64,000 nucleotides of DNA, taken from NCBI RefSeq assembly GCF_042660705.1, contig NZ_JBHSUQ010000001.1. One strand, 5' to 3'. Made by a program: the position numbers and the translations under genes. The DNA comes from Undibacterium_A arcticum. Lineage in GTDB: Bacteria; Pseudomonadota; Gammaproteobacteria; Burkholderiales; Burkholderiaceae_D. Below the pieces are notes generated by a model, which was given only the letters and a program-made list of their open reading frames with translations, did no database searches and was not told where the DNA came from. Shown here one piece after another: positions 55,300 to 64,000 of this stretch (the first letter of the stretch is position 1; every line of letters starts with the position of its first letter).

Positions 55300-55383
55300 A
55301 GAGCGTGAGGGTACCTTAAATCAAAATTTTTTGCCTTCCGGTTGCTAAATTCACTCCAAAAAACGAAGAGAAATATATTTTCA

Positions 55384-55398
55384 GAATATCCGATATTC
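55384..55398. promoter_or_regulatory. Palindrome in the tetR-catabolic intergenic region
   Basis: GAATATC-C-GATATTC is a perfect 15-bp inverted repeat on the tetR side of the two TGAC-N6-GTCA dyads. Confidence 0.55.
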
Positions 55399-55402
55399 AT
55401 CT

Positions 55403-55416
55403 TGACACAAGCGTCA
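55403..55416. promoter_or_regulatory. Candidate TetR operator 1
   Basis: TGACACAAGCGTCA, a TGAC-N6-GTCA dyad that overlaps a TTGACA-like -35 element. Confidence 0.55.
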
Positions 55417-55436
55417 TTATGAATGAAACTTGGTTT

Positions 55437-55450
55437 TGACAAATGTGTCA
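55437..55450. promoter_or_regulatory. Candidate TetR operator 2
   Basis: TGACAAATGTGTCA has the same TGAC-N6-GTCA layout, centred 34 bp from the first, 26 bp before the first catabolic gene. Confidence 0.55.
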
Positions 55451-55476
55451 GTTCAACGAAATTATGGAGATTTGCT

Positions 55477-56313
55477 GTGAAGCTACTTCGATATGGAATG
55501 CCAGGCGCTGAAAAGCCCGGCGCACTCGACGCCCAAGGGCGCATCCGCGACCTGTCCCTCCTGGTCCCTGACTTGACGCCAGAATGGCTTTCGCCCGAAC
55601 GCCTGCGCGCTCTCGCGGCTATCGATCTCGAGAAGATGCCGTTGGTCGGAGGTACGCCGCGCTTTGGTGTCCCAATTTCCGGCGTGCGACAGTTTGTCGC
55701 AATTGGCCTGAACTATCGCAAGCACGCCGAAGAGTCCGGCTTGCCAATTCCCACGGAGCCGGTTGTTTTCACGAAAGCGCTGACCTCATTGAGCGGCGCC
55801 GATGACGACATCGTGTTGCCCGAGGGCTCGGAAGAAACTGATTGGGAGATCGAGCTGGCTTTCATGATTGGCACGACCGCGCGCAAGGTCTCACGCGAGA
55901 CTGCTTTGGATTACGTGGCGGGTTATTGCCTCGCCAATGATGTGTCCGAGCGGAATTGGCAGATCAAGCGCAACGGCCAGTGGGGCAAGGGCAAAAGTTT
56001 TGACACGTTCGGCCCGATAGGACCGTGGCTCGTTACCGCTGACGAGATTCCGGATCCCCAGATGCTTGACATGGAGTTGAGCGTCAACGGTGCTGTGAAA
56101 CAGCGCAGCAACACTGCAGACATGATTTTCTCCGTGACGGAAATCGTTTCCTATCTCAGCCAGTTCATGACCTTATTGCCAGGCGACGTTGTTATCACCG
56201 GCACACCCGCTGGAGTTGGTTTGGGCATGAAGCCGCCACAATTCCTCAAGAAGGGTGATGTGGTCTCGCTGCGCATCGATCAGTTGGGCAGTCAAACCCA
56301 GCGAGTGGTTTGA
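55477..56313 (+). CDS. Fumarylacetoacetate hydrolase (FAH) family protein
   Basis: A 278-residue FAH-family enzyme, a class that hydrolyses or decarboxylates acyl-pyruvate intermediates of aromatic ring cleavage. Blocks are GVRQFVAIGLNYRKHAEESG, PVVFTKALTSLSGADDDIVL, the metal-binding region DWEIELAFMIG with conserved Glu residues, GYCLANDVSERNWQ and VVITGTPAGVGLGMKPP. The start GTG at 55477 has GGAG about 8 bp upstream. It is first in the operon. Confidence 0.9.
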   Translation: MKLLRYGMPGAEKPGALDAQGRIRDLSLLVPDLTPEWLSPERLRALAAIDLEKMPLVGGTPRFGVPISGVRQFVAIGLNYRKHAEESGLPIPTEPVVFTKALTSLSGADDDIVLPEGSEETDWEIELAFMIGTTARKVSRETALDYVAGYCLANDVSERNWQIKRNGQWGKGKSFDTFGPIGPWLVTADEIPDPQMLDMELSVNGAVKQRSNTADMIFSVTEIVSYLSQFMTLLPGDVVITGTPAGVGLGMKPPQFLKKGDVVSLRIDQLGSQTQRVV

Positions 56314-56388
56314 CGTAAAACGCCACATGTTCCATAAGACCGAAATTGGCGATGGAACGGAATCAAGGTTAGGACATAGGAGAGAGAC

Positions 56389-57389
56389 ATGTCGATCGAG
56401 AAACCGATTTCACGTCGTCGCGACGTGCTCGGCGTGCATTCCATTCACGAGTTCGTTTTCAGCGTACCAGACCTGAAGCAGGCGGAGCACTTTTACCGCA
56501 GCTTCGGTCTTGATGTGAGGGTCGAAACTAACTGTTTGGCCTTATTCACTTACGGACATCCTCATCGTTGGGCGCGTGTGATCCATGGTGATCAGAAGCG
56601 GCTACTCTGGGTCACCTGGGGTATTTATGCTGACGATCAGGATGCGTTTAATAAAAAGCTCAATGACCTCGGGGTGCGGCGCATTGCCGCCCCCGTCGGT
56701 GCGAACCCGGATGGCATGTGGTTACAGGCCCGGACGGGCTGCCTCAACAACTGCTGCCGAGCGAGAAGTGCTCACCCGACACCAAATCCCCGCGCATCTT
56801 TCCGCCTGAAATCAGCAGTAGCGGACGCGCACCGCACCGAAGCCAGGTCAAGCAGGTACGGCCAAACCGGCTGTCTCACATCCTGGTTTTTACCGCTGAC
56901 GTTGATTCCAGCGTGCAGTTTTACTCCGAGGTCCTCGGTCTGCGACTGTCTGACCGCTCTGGATCAATCATCGCGTTTATGCATAGTCAGCACGGCAGCG
57001 ACCACCATCTGATCGCAATGGCGTCGTCTCCCGGATGCGGCTTACATCACAGCAGCTGGGATGTTACGTCATTCGATGACGTCGGACTTGGAACCCAGCA
57101 AATGTCTCAGGCGGGTTACCCGGAAGGATGGGGTGTGGGACGCCACGTTCTCGGTTCCAATTACTTTCGCTATGTCCGCGATCCCTGGGGAAGCTATAGC
57201 GAGTATTCCTTTGACATCGACCATATCGCCGCTGATCTGGAGTGGCCCGCAGGTGACTATCCACCGGAAGACGCCCTTTACGTGTGGGGATCGCCGCCAC
57301 CTGACGACTTCACCAAAAATTACGAAATTGGCTCCGAGTTGCAACTGAGTAAAGCAGTTGCGCCGAGCGAGACTCCAACTATCAAGTAA
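56389..57389 (+). pseudogene. Extradiol ring-cleavage dioxygenase (VOC family), single frameshift
   Basis: A two-domain vicinal-oxygen-chelate dioxygenase. The N-terminal domain has LGVHSIHEFVFSVPDLKQAE; the catalytic domain has RLSHILVFTADVDSSVQFYS (first His), GLHHSSWDVTSFDDVG (second His) and DPWGSYSEYSFDID (Glu), the 2-His-1-Glu iron site. The frame changes near 56730, where CAGGCCCGGACGGG should read CAGGACCCGGACGGG (WLQDPDG). Restoring one base gives 333 residues. In an operon this well ordered a sequence error is likely. Confidence 0.87.
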
Positions 57390-57405
57390 GAAACGGAGAA
57401 ACCCA

Positions 57406-59052
57406 ATGAGCAGCACAGACAACGAAGTTATGTACGACGTCATCCTGGTGGGATACGGCCCCGTCAGCGAGATTCTCGCCGTCATGTTAGCGCGCCTCGG
57501 CCACTCCGTGGCGGTGTTTGAGCGGTGGACCGAGCGTTTCCCGTTGCCACGCGCCGTCTGCATCGACCACGAGATTTACCGCGTCCTGTCTGCGATCGGC
57601 TTGCGCGATGAACTGCCTGCGGTAAGTCATCCTGCGCCTCCCTACCGGTGGTTCAACGCAGAATGGAAAGAGCTTTTATCCATTGACTGGTCTGCAGAAT
57701 CGATCTCGGGTGGGACCGACGTGAATTTCGTCCATCAACCAACCATGGAAGCGATGTTCGATAAGGCAGCGCGCCGTTACAAGGAAATAGATATCAACCT
57801 GGGCTGGGATGTCGTTGAAGTACGACAGACCGATGCGTACGCGGAATTGGTGGCACGCGAAGTCGATACCGAAAAGGTTCGGACAGTGCGCGGCCGATAT
57901 TTGATCGGCGCCGATGGTGCCAACAGTCTTGTCCGGGCGGCCATCGGATCCAGTCAGGAAGATCGTGGTTTCGAAGCCGATTGGCTGGTAATCGACCTGC
58001 TTCCTAACGAAGGTGTGACTCTCGATATCCCGCCGGCAGCGCAGTATTGCAATCCCGCAAGGCCAACTACCATCGTACCTGCGGGAATCCGCGATGGACG
58101 CTATTACCGTCGATGGGAATTCATGCGCATGCCCGGTGAGTCGCGTGAAGACCTCGAAAACGAAACAATGGCGTGGCGTTTGCTGGAACCATGGGTGAAA
58201 CCAGACCAAGCGGTGATCGTGCGCCATAAGGTCTACACCTTCCGCTCTTTGATCGCGGACACATGGCGCAAGAATCGTTTGATCATCGCCGGCGATGCAG
58301 CACACGTGATGCCACCGTTTATGGGGCAAGGCATGTGTGCCGGCCTACGGGATGACTGGAACCTCGCGTGGAAACTCAACCTCATTTTGACTGGACAAGC
58401 TGACGGCTCTTTGCTCGACACCTACCAGATTGAACGCAGGCCCCATGCTAGCGACATCATTGATCTGTCGATGTATCTCGGAAAGGTTATCTGCATTCCT
58501 GACCCAGAGGCGGCCGCTCGCCGCGACAAAGCATTTTTCGAGAAGACCGTGCAGCCGCCTCCTCCATTCCCTAGCCTGACCGGGGGATTGCTGGATCGGA
58601 ATGCGAACGGAGAAATCAATGCTCCGGCAGGACTACTCAGCCCACATGGAACAGTGCGTCATAAAGGCCTGGTGGGGCGCTTCGATGACCTCGTAGGACT
58701 GGGCTTTGTTCTCATCTTGCGCAACGCCGCGCACGGCACCTCCGTCACGCCAGCCGATCGTGCATGTTTGGCCGGTATGAACGGCAAGATTGTTCATCTC
58801 GGAGATCAGGAAGATGGCAACGGGGAGGAAGTGATCGTAGACCTCGATAAGAAATTTACACCCTTCATGGATGGCCACGGCATCGTTGCAATGCTGGTGA
58901 GACCGGATTTCTATATTTACGGAGGCGCAACAGCGCCATCCGAAATATCGGGACTGATTGAGCGGCTTGCAATCGACTTAGGCAAGTATGGCTTCAAGAG
59001 AGCAGGTGAGTCGAATAACAAAGCCGAAGAAGGTTCGGAAGCACGGCTGTAG
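57406..59052 (+). CDS. FAD-dependent aromatic hydroxylase (MhpA/PheA-like)
   Basis: A 548-residue flavoprotein monooxygenase. The ADP-binding motif is VILVGYGPVSEILAVMLARL (GxGxxS, slightly unusual); the DG motif is RYLIGADGANSLVRAAIG; the GD motif is NRLIIAGDAAHVMPPFMGQG, then MCAGLRDDWNLAWKL. This is the layout of class A hydroxylases such as 3-(3-hydroxyphenyl)propionate hydroxylase. It probably ortho-hydroxylates a phenolic substrate to the catechol cleaved by the preceding dioxygenase. Start ATG 57406 has GGAGA upstream. Confidence 0.92.
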   Translation: MSSTDNEVMYDVILVGYGPVSEILAVMLARLGHSVAVFERWTERFPLPRAVCIDHEIYRVLSAIGLRDELPAVSHPAPPYRWFNAEWKELLSIDWSAESISGGTDVNFVHQPTMEAMFDKAARRYKEIDINLGWDVVEVRQTDAYAELVAREVDTEKVRTVRGRYLIGADGANSLVRAAIGSSQEDRGFEADWLVIDLLPNEGVTLDIPPAAQYCNPARPTTIVPAGIRDGRYYRRWEFMRMPGESREDLENETMAWRLLEPWVKPDQAVIVRHKVYTFRSLIADTWRKNRLIIAGDAAHVMPPFMGQGMCAGLRDDWNLAWKLNLILTGQADGSLLDTYQIERRPHASDIIDLSMYLGKVICIPDPEAAARRDKAFFEKTVQPPPPFPSLTGGLLDRNANGEINAPAGLLSPHGTVRHKGLVGRFDDLVGLGFVLILRNAAHGTSVTPADRACLAGMNGKIVHLGDQEDGNGEEVIVDLDKKFTPFMDGHGIVAMLVRPDFYIYGGATAPSEISGLIERLAIDLGKYGFKRAGESNNKAEEGSEARL

Positions 59053-59117
59053 GCAGGAAGAGGGAAGCATCAAAGGCACAGCGCAGAGGCGCAATTCAAT
59101 AATATTGGAGGAGAGAC

Positions 59118-60025
59118 ATGAAAATTCAGAAGTTCATAAAAGATGGTAATCGGCTTGGCGCGATATTCGCACTTAGTCTGATCGGCTGTGCTGCAGCGCA
59201 TGCAACCGAAGGCGGCGGCTCGGTATATCCGAACGGTGTAGACAATTTCGCGGCGGGCGCCATGCCTCCACCTGGAATTTACGGGATGGTATTTGGCGAG
59301 CATTACACGGCAGATCGCTTAAACGACAAGGACGGGAATCGAGTTCCGCTTAACTTTAAAGTCACCGCGGACGTCATTGCCCCTCGCTTTATTTGGGTGA
59401 CGGGTCAAAAATTGCAGGCGGTGATCTCGCTTTTCATGCCATTGTTCCGCTGGTAAATCTCGATGTCAAGGTCGGAAACGCAAGCCAAAAAAAGACTGGA
59501 ATTGGCGACATTACGACTGGTTTTTCTCTCGGCCACCACTACAGTCCACAGCTGCACACGCTCGCAGGATTGGACTTATTCGTTCCGACTGGCGGCTACA
59601 ACAAGAATGACCTCGCAAATATTGGACGCAATTACTGGGCATATGAGCCGGTATATATCGTTAGCTATATCGACCCTAAGGGATTCAACGGCGACATAAA
59701 GCTTGGGTATACGTTCAATCAGAAAAACAACGGCACGAACTATAAGTCCGGGCAAGAATTTCATTTTGACTACGCGGCGGGTTGGGGACTGGGCAACGGA
59801 TGGACAGTCGGTGCAGGCGGCTACTACTACCAGCAGACAACGGATGATCAACTAAACGGCGCGAACATACCAAACAGCAAAGGGCGAGCATTCGCAATCG
59901 GGCCATCGGTTAAATACGATAGTGGCAAAGGATGGTTTGTCACTGCCAAATGGCAAAAAGAGATGGCTGTCGAAAACCACGCTCAAGGCAGCGCGGTCTG
60001 GATTAAGGCTGTCTTCCCGTTGTAA
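59118..60025 (+). pseudogene. Phenol-MetA-pathway-type outer membrane protein, single frameshift
   Basis: A signal peptide (IFALSLIGCAAAHA) leads to GGSVYPNGVDNFAAGAMPPP, GIYGMVFGEHYTADRLNDKD; after the shift come NLDVKVGNASQKKTGIGDIT, GLDLFVPTGGYNKNDLANIG and a C-terminal beta-rich part ending SAVWIKAVFPL with a terminal-Leu outer-membrane signature. Such SphA-like proteins are encoded in aromatic pathways and may admit the substrate. Near 59408 one T is missing (GGTCAAAAATT for GGTTCAAAAATT); restored length is 302 residues. Confidence 0.85.
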
Positions 60026-60191
60026 TTCAAAGAGAACAAGTTCCTGCTATCGGTGCGGCTTACTCAGGAATTTGTCTTGATGCGTGCGGAATATACAAGC
60101 TAACCGTACACCACTACCCAAACTAGTCAGAGGCTGGCCATTTTTCTCATTGTGATTCGCTGAGAAATATGGTTGGTTGAGGAGATGAGAC

Positions 60192-61504
60192 ATGAAGAAA
60201 TTCAAGATTCCTGAAAACACTTTCAATGCTGGCCGTCGCGGCGTGATTAGAGCATCCGCCGGGACGGCGCTCGCCTTCGGTGCAGCCGCCGTAACAGGTT
60301 TAGTCCACTGGCGTTCGCGCAAACAGGACGCAAAATAAGAATTGGCTACGTGACCCCGCAAACCGGGCCTCTCGCAGGTTTCGGTGAAGTGGATCGATTT
60401 GTCCTTTCCGGAATTAACAATTTACTTAAATCCGGCATCATGATCGGGGGGAAAAGCTATCCGGTCGAAGTCATCGTCAAGGATAGTCAATCCAATCCGA
60501 ACCGCGCCGCGGAGGTGGCCGCGGAACTCATTCTCAAAAGCAAAATAGATCTGATGGTGGTTGGATCGACACCTGAAAATGCGAACCCGGTATCCGATCA
60601 GTGTGAATTAAACGGGGTTCCCTGCATTTCAACAACCACGCCGTGGCAGCCATGGTTTTTCACTCGTGGCGGGAAGCCAGACAAGGGCTTTGAATGGACC
60701 TATCACTTTTTCTGGGGCCTGGAGGACATTATCGCCGTCTTCACGAATATGTGGAAGGACGTACCTACCAACAAGGTCGTTGGACTCCTGTTCGCAAACG
60801 ATGGTGACGGCAACGCATGGGGGGATCCAGAGCGAGGCTTGCCCCCTGTACTGAAGAAAAAGGGTTATAAGATCGTCGATCCGGGCCGTTACCAAAATTC
60901 TCAGGCAGATTTCAGCGCCCAGATCTCCGCTTTCAAAAAAGCGAATGTCGAAATTATTGCCGGTGTTCCAACTCCGCCCGACTTTAAAAATTTCTGGACT
61001 CAAGCCAAGCAACAAGGGTTTAAGCCAAAAGTTGTTTCAGTGGGCAAAGCGTTAGCGTTTCCAGCCTCGGTTGAAGCACTTGGTGACAGTGCTGATGGCT
61101 TGACCCAGGAGCTTTGGTGGAGTCCTAACAGACCGTACAAATCGTCCCTTACCGGCCAAAGCGCTCAACAATTCAGCGATGCGTACGAAGCGGAATCAAA
61201 AAAACAATGGACCCAGCCCCTCGGCTATGCACATGCTTTGTTCGAGGTCGCCATAGACGTGTTGAAACGCACGAAGGATGTCAACGACAAGGCATCGATC
61301 AGGGACGCTATTACGACGACCAAACTGAATACCATTATCGGTTCTGTTGCATGGGGCAGTGGTCCGGTCAAGAACGTCGCGAAAACACCTTTGGTGGGAG
61401 GGCAGTGGGTAAAAGGAAAGAAGCATAAATACGACCTGATCGTCGTCAATAATGAGACTTCGCCGGATATTCCAGTGCAAGCCAAAATCAAACCATTGCC
61501 GTAA
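60192..61504 (+). pseudogene. ABC importer substrate-binding protein (branched-chain type), single frameshift
   Basis: The N-terminus has a Tat-like motif (AGRRGVIRASAG) and a hydrophobic stretch. One base is missing near 60300, after which SPLAFAQTGRKIRIGYVTPQ and TGPLAGFGEVDRFVLSGINN follow. The periplasmic domain (PVEVIVKDSQSNPNRAAEVA, LMVVGSTPENANPVSDQCE, GYKIVDPGRYQNSQADFSAQ) is that of type 1 LivK-like binding proteins. In this setting it likely binds the aromatic growth substrate. Restored length is 437 residues. Confidence 0.87.
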
Positions 61505-61647
61505 TCCTACTGCGTCACAAATTGCGCGTAAGTGCCCACCCTTCTCCCTGGCAGGGAGAAGGAGCTCTGATTTTTTTTAACGAAGTAGGACTACCCAACT
61601 GTCTCTGAATCAAAAGCGCGACGGCCAGAGGGAGTTTTTCGCAAAAC
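61505..61647. other. Gap after the binding protein gene, with hairpin
   Basis: It contains the terminator-like hairpin at 61540-61578 and the region upstream of a small gene. Confidence 0.5.
61540..61578 (+). terminator. Terminator-like hairpin after the binding-protein gene
   Basis: CCTTCTCCC and GGGAGAAGG pair around TGGCA; a run of eight T follows after 8 bp. The distance to the T-run makes it an attenuator or weak terminator, which would lower expression of the ATPase and permease genes relative to the abundant binding protein. Confidence 0.5.
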
Positions 61648-61836
61648 ATGGATGGTGTTATGGACGCGATCAATCAACCAAGTAAAATGCAAGTCAGAGA
61701 TTGGCTAAAGCATCGTCAACTCAAAACTGAGCCACCGCCCGACATTGAACAGATTCGGCGCGAGTTGGGATGGGAATCGGCTGAAAAGATTAAACCCGCT
61801 CCTAGTGCAGTGCTTCAAGCTGTTGCTAACATTTGA
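61648..61836 (+). CDS. Small hypothetical protein
   Basis: A 62-residue protein, MDGVMDAINQPSKMQVRDWL, then PPPDIEQIRRELGWES. The core (QVRDWLKHR with PPP-x-I-x-x-IRR-x-LGW) is one I recall in short hypothetical proteins of Burkholderiales. The true start may be the internal ATG at residue 14. It splits the importer genes and has no known link to them. Confidence 0.5.
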   Translation: MDGVMDAINQPSKMQVRDWLKHRQLKTEPPPDIEQIRRELGWESAEKIKPAPSAVLQAVANI

Positions 61837-61974
61837 GCTACCTGATCTGGCATGACTTTTTGCAAGATATCTTGCAACTAGTCTGTTAAGGCTTTCTGCG
61901 CTGCTCTTCACCCCGCTGAGGGCCGCTCGCTACAGATCGCAAACAGGTTCTAACGGTCGATAGTTTCGACTTTC

Positions 61975-62002
61975 GCCCACTTTGCATCTTCGCAAAGTGG
62001 GC
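61975..62002. repeat. Perfect 11-bp hairpin upstream of the importer ATPase
   Basis: GCCCACTTTGC and GCAAAGTGGGC are separated by ATCTTC and end 13 bp before the ATPase start codon. There is no T-run. It could affect translation start or RNA stability. Confidence 0.6.
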
Positions 62003-62015
62003 AGATGGAAAGATA

Positions 62016-62737
62016 ATGAGTCCACTTTTGTCGGTTGAAAATGTTTCAAAAAGCTTTGGATCATTCAAAGTAACGAAGGACTTTAGCTTTCATCTCAATC
62101 CAGGCGAGGCGCTTGGTGTGCTCGGCCCTAACGGTGCCGGTAAGACGACGATCTTCAACTTAATATCCGGGGATGTCCGCGTCGATCAAGGCCGCATCTC
62201 GCTCAAAGGCGCTGATATCACCAGTCAGCCACCTCATCAGAGATGTCGGGCCGGCATCGGGCGCTCGTACCAGATTGCGCTCCCCTTCGAGGGCATGACG
62301 GTGTTCGAAAACCTGCTTGTCGGCGCGATGTTCGGCGCAGAGAAATCGGGCCAGGACGCCGACGATATTTGCGTCAACGTGCTCTCGCGTACCGGATTGC
62401 TGCAGAAGGCAAACCGTCTGGCGGGTAGTCTCACGCTGCTCGACCGGAAGCGATTAGAGCTGGCAAGAGCGATGGCTACCCAACCTGAGGTCCTTCTCCT
62501 TGATGAAATCGCCGGCGGACTCACCGAACATGAAGCGCATGAACTCGTCGAAATGGTCAACGACATTCGCAAAGATGGTATTTCCATCATCTGGATCGAA
62601 CACGTCGTACATGCATTGATGGCCGTAGCCACGCGACTCCTTGTTGTCAATTCGGGGAAAAGCTCGCAGAAGGCGAGCCGCGCGAAGTAATGGAGAGCGC
62701 TGAAGTCAGACGCGTCTATATGGGAATCGAGGTTTAA
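62016..62737 (+). pseudogene. ABC importer ATPase LivG-type, frameshift near end
   Basis: Walker A is LGPNGAGKTTIFNLI, Walker B VLLLDEIAGGL, and the signature region reads LTLLDRKRLELARAMA, less canonical than LSYGDQRRLE. The frame is lost near 62653 (VNSGKS); with one base restored it reads VNFGEKLAEGEPREVMESAE, VRRVYMGIEV and stops at 62737, 2 bp before the next ATPase. Restored length is 240 residues, slightly short for LivG. Confidence 0.87.
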
Positions 62738-62739
62738 CC

Positions 62740-63432
62740 ATGCTCAGTGTGAAAAAACTAGAAGCGTTCTACGGGGACTTCCAGGCGCTCTTTGGCATCG
62801 ATTTTGAAATCGGCGAGAGTGAAACCGTTTCGATCATCGGCTCTAATGGTGCCGGAAAATCCACCTTTTTGAAAACCGTGTGTGGGCAACTAAAAGCCGC
62901 CCCCAGTGCCATCATTTTCGCGGGCGAGCCGATTGGAGGAAAACCGGCCAACGAAATTGTTGCCAAGGGAATTGCAATGGTTCCCGAAGGCAGACGGCTA
63001 TTCCGCAGCCTCACGGTAGAGGAAAACCTCCTTATGGGTGGATTCGCAAAGCGATCCGGGCCGTGGAACCTGAAGCGTGTTTACCAGCTTTTCCCTGCCC
63101 TTGAAGAGAAGCGCAATAACCTCAGCACCGCACTTTCCGGCGGCCAGCAACAGATGGTGGCAATCGGGCGCGCCCTAATGGCCAACCCAAAAATTTTGAT
63201 CTGCGATGAGGTTTCACTTGGATTGGCACCAATCGTGGTCAAGGGCATTTATGACGCACTTCCAAAGATAACGTCTGACGGCCTTGCAGTGATCATTGTG
63301 GAGCAGGATATCGACACCGCAATGCGCGTTTCTGATCGCGTGTACTGCTTCATGCATGGCCGTGTTTCACTCAAGGGAAGATCCGCGGATCTGACTAAAA
63401 ATCAGATTTCAGATGCCTATTTTGGCATTTAG
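62740..63432 (+). CDS. ABC importer ATPase LivF-type
   Basis: A complete 230-residue ATPase. Walker A is IGSNGAGKSTFLKTV, the signature LSGGQQQMVAIGRALM, Walker B ILICDEVSLGLAP, and FRSLTVEENLLMGGF follows the LivF pattern. It begins 2 bp after the LivG-type gene and would pair with it as the heterodimeric motor of a branched-chain-type importer. Confidence 0.93.
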   Translation: MLSVKKLEAFYGDFQALFGIDFEIGESETVSIIGSNGAGKSTFLKTVCGQLKAAPSAIIFAGEPIGGKPANEIVAKGIAMVPEGRRLFRSLTVEENLLMGGFAKRSGPWNLKRVYQLFPALEEKRNNLSTALSGGQQQMVAIGRALMANPKILICDEVSLGLAPIVVKGIYDALPKITSDGLAVIIVEQDIDTAMRVSDRVYCFMHGRVSLKGRSADLTKNQISDAYFGI

Positions 63433-63443
63433 GAAGGCTTATC

Positions 63444-64000
63444 ATGATCGAATGGATTGATACGATGGTTCAAGGCATATTGACCGGCGGCCTGTATGCA
63501 TTATTCGCCATTGGACTGTCATTAACTTATGGCGTCATGCGGTTGGTGAACATCGCCCATGGTGATTTCATCATGCTGTCCGCATACATCGCGCTGGTGT
63601 TTGTGACTTCAAGCGGAGTACATCCATTTGTAGCGCTGCCGATCGTCGTGGTGGTTATGTTTGCCTTGGGTTATTTCCTGCAGCGGACTATTCTCAACCG
63701 CACGCTCGGTCCCGACATCCTGCCACCGCTCCTTGTGACATTTGGCATGTCAATCATCATCCAGAACGGGTTGCTGGAAGGCTTCTCTGCTGACGCCAAA
63801 TCGCTTAACGTGGGCGACTTGGCGACGGCAAGTCTTCATCTGGGGGAAAACCTTGCGATTGGATGGTTTCCATTCATTGCTTTTCTAACCGCCGTCGGCC
63901 TTACGGTTGGCCTGACGCTTTTGTTCAAAAAGACCTCGCTCGGCATGGCTTTTCGAGCGACGTCGGATGATCAGGAAACCGCACAACTGATGGGTATTAA
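63444..64000 (+). CDS. ABC importer permease LivH-type, cut by window edge
   Basis: The frame opens at ATG 63444 with AGGAAGG 9 bp upstream and stays open to the window end. It reads MIEWIDTMVQGILTGGLYAL, FAIGLSLTYGVMRLVNIAHG, the diagnostic LivH segment, and continues through several membrane helices (GLTVGLTLLFKKTSLGMAFR). The partner permease LivM should follow outside the window. Confidence 0.92.
   Translation, partial: MIEWIDTMVQGILTGGLYALFAIGLSLTYGVMRLVNIAHGDFIMLSAYIALVFVTSSGVHPFVALPIVVVVMFALGYFLQRTILNRTLGPDILPPLLVTFGMSIIIQNGLLEGFSADAKSLNVGDLATASLHLGENLAIGWFPFIAFLTAVGLTVGLTLLFKKTSLGMAFRATSDDQETAQLMGI

Overview
The window looks like an accessory, heavily rearranged stretch of a beta-proteobacterial chromosome or large replicon, most likely Burkholderiales (Burkholderiaceae or Oxalobacteraceae). 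This is inferred from protein families rather than a marker gene: Tn4371-type conjugation genes, a patatin/acetoacetate decarboxylase/3-hydroxybutyrate dehydrogenase trio, CsbD, DUF2252, Tim44-like and YXWGXW proteins, and a bufferin (gig-like) operon with its own ECF sigma factor. I saw no rRNA, tRNA or CRISPR array.

Layout. 1-2.9 kb: the end of a conjugation module (trbB, a ribbon-helix-helix protein, traG) on the minus strand with ATGA overlaps. 3.2-8.1 kb: IS66 remnants, one split by a 373-bp miniature element with 32-bp inverted ends, then a tyrosine recombinase gene cut in two by an IS4-family element with a 9-bp target duplication. 8.7-14.5 kb: yihY, a dinB remnant, an AI-2E transporter, and an AAA ATPase/HTH module preceded by two triplets of a 10-bp repeat. 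15.3-22 kb: insertion sequences (IS30, an IS30-like remnant, IS66, IS3) around csbD and a glutathione transferase. 22-28.8 kb: a broken diguanylate cyclase, copC/copD, a DUF4337 protein and an ISL3 element. 29-34 kb: a decayed patatin/acetoacetate decarboxylase/hydroxybutyrate dehydrogenase locus, a Tim44-like protein and a truncated arsR-CDF metal operon. 34-47.6 kb: small envelope and stress proteins (gspG, DUF2252, YXWGXW lipoprotein, DUF2076, HiPIP, a second YihY) among more IS remnants, including a second IS30 copy.

47.7-51.5 kb is a compact minus-strand operon, bufA1-bufB-bufC-doxX-ECF sigma-anti-sigma. It matches the bufferin metallophore systems and the gold/copper-induced gig cluster with rpoQ/rsqA, and it has a candidate ECF promoter in front of bufA1. 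An orphan BufA1-like peptide with the same cysteine spacing lies at 53.8-54.1 kb, behind an adenylate/guanylate cyclase.

54.6-64 kb is an aromatic catabolism and uptake cluster. A divergent TetR regulator faces an FAH-family hydrolase, an extradiol (VOC) dioxygenase, an FAD hydroxylase, a phenol-MetA-type outer membrane protein and a branched-chain-type ABC importer (binding protein, two ATPases, start of the permease). Two identical-layout dyads (TGAC-N6-GTCA) lie in the divergent promoter.

About half of the genes carry single frameshifts, many at homopolymer runs. Several are in otherwise coherent operons, so part of this is probably sequence error. Other genes (patatin, cupin, hydroxybutyrate dehydrogenase, DinB) show nonsense changes, inversions or deletions that indicate real decay.
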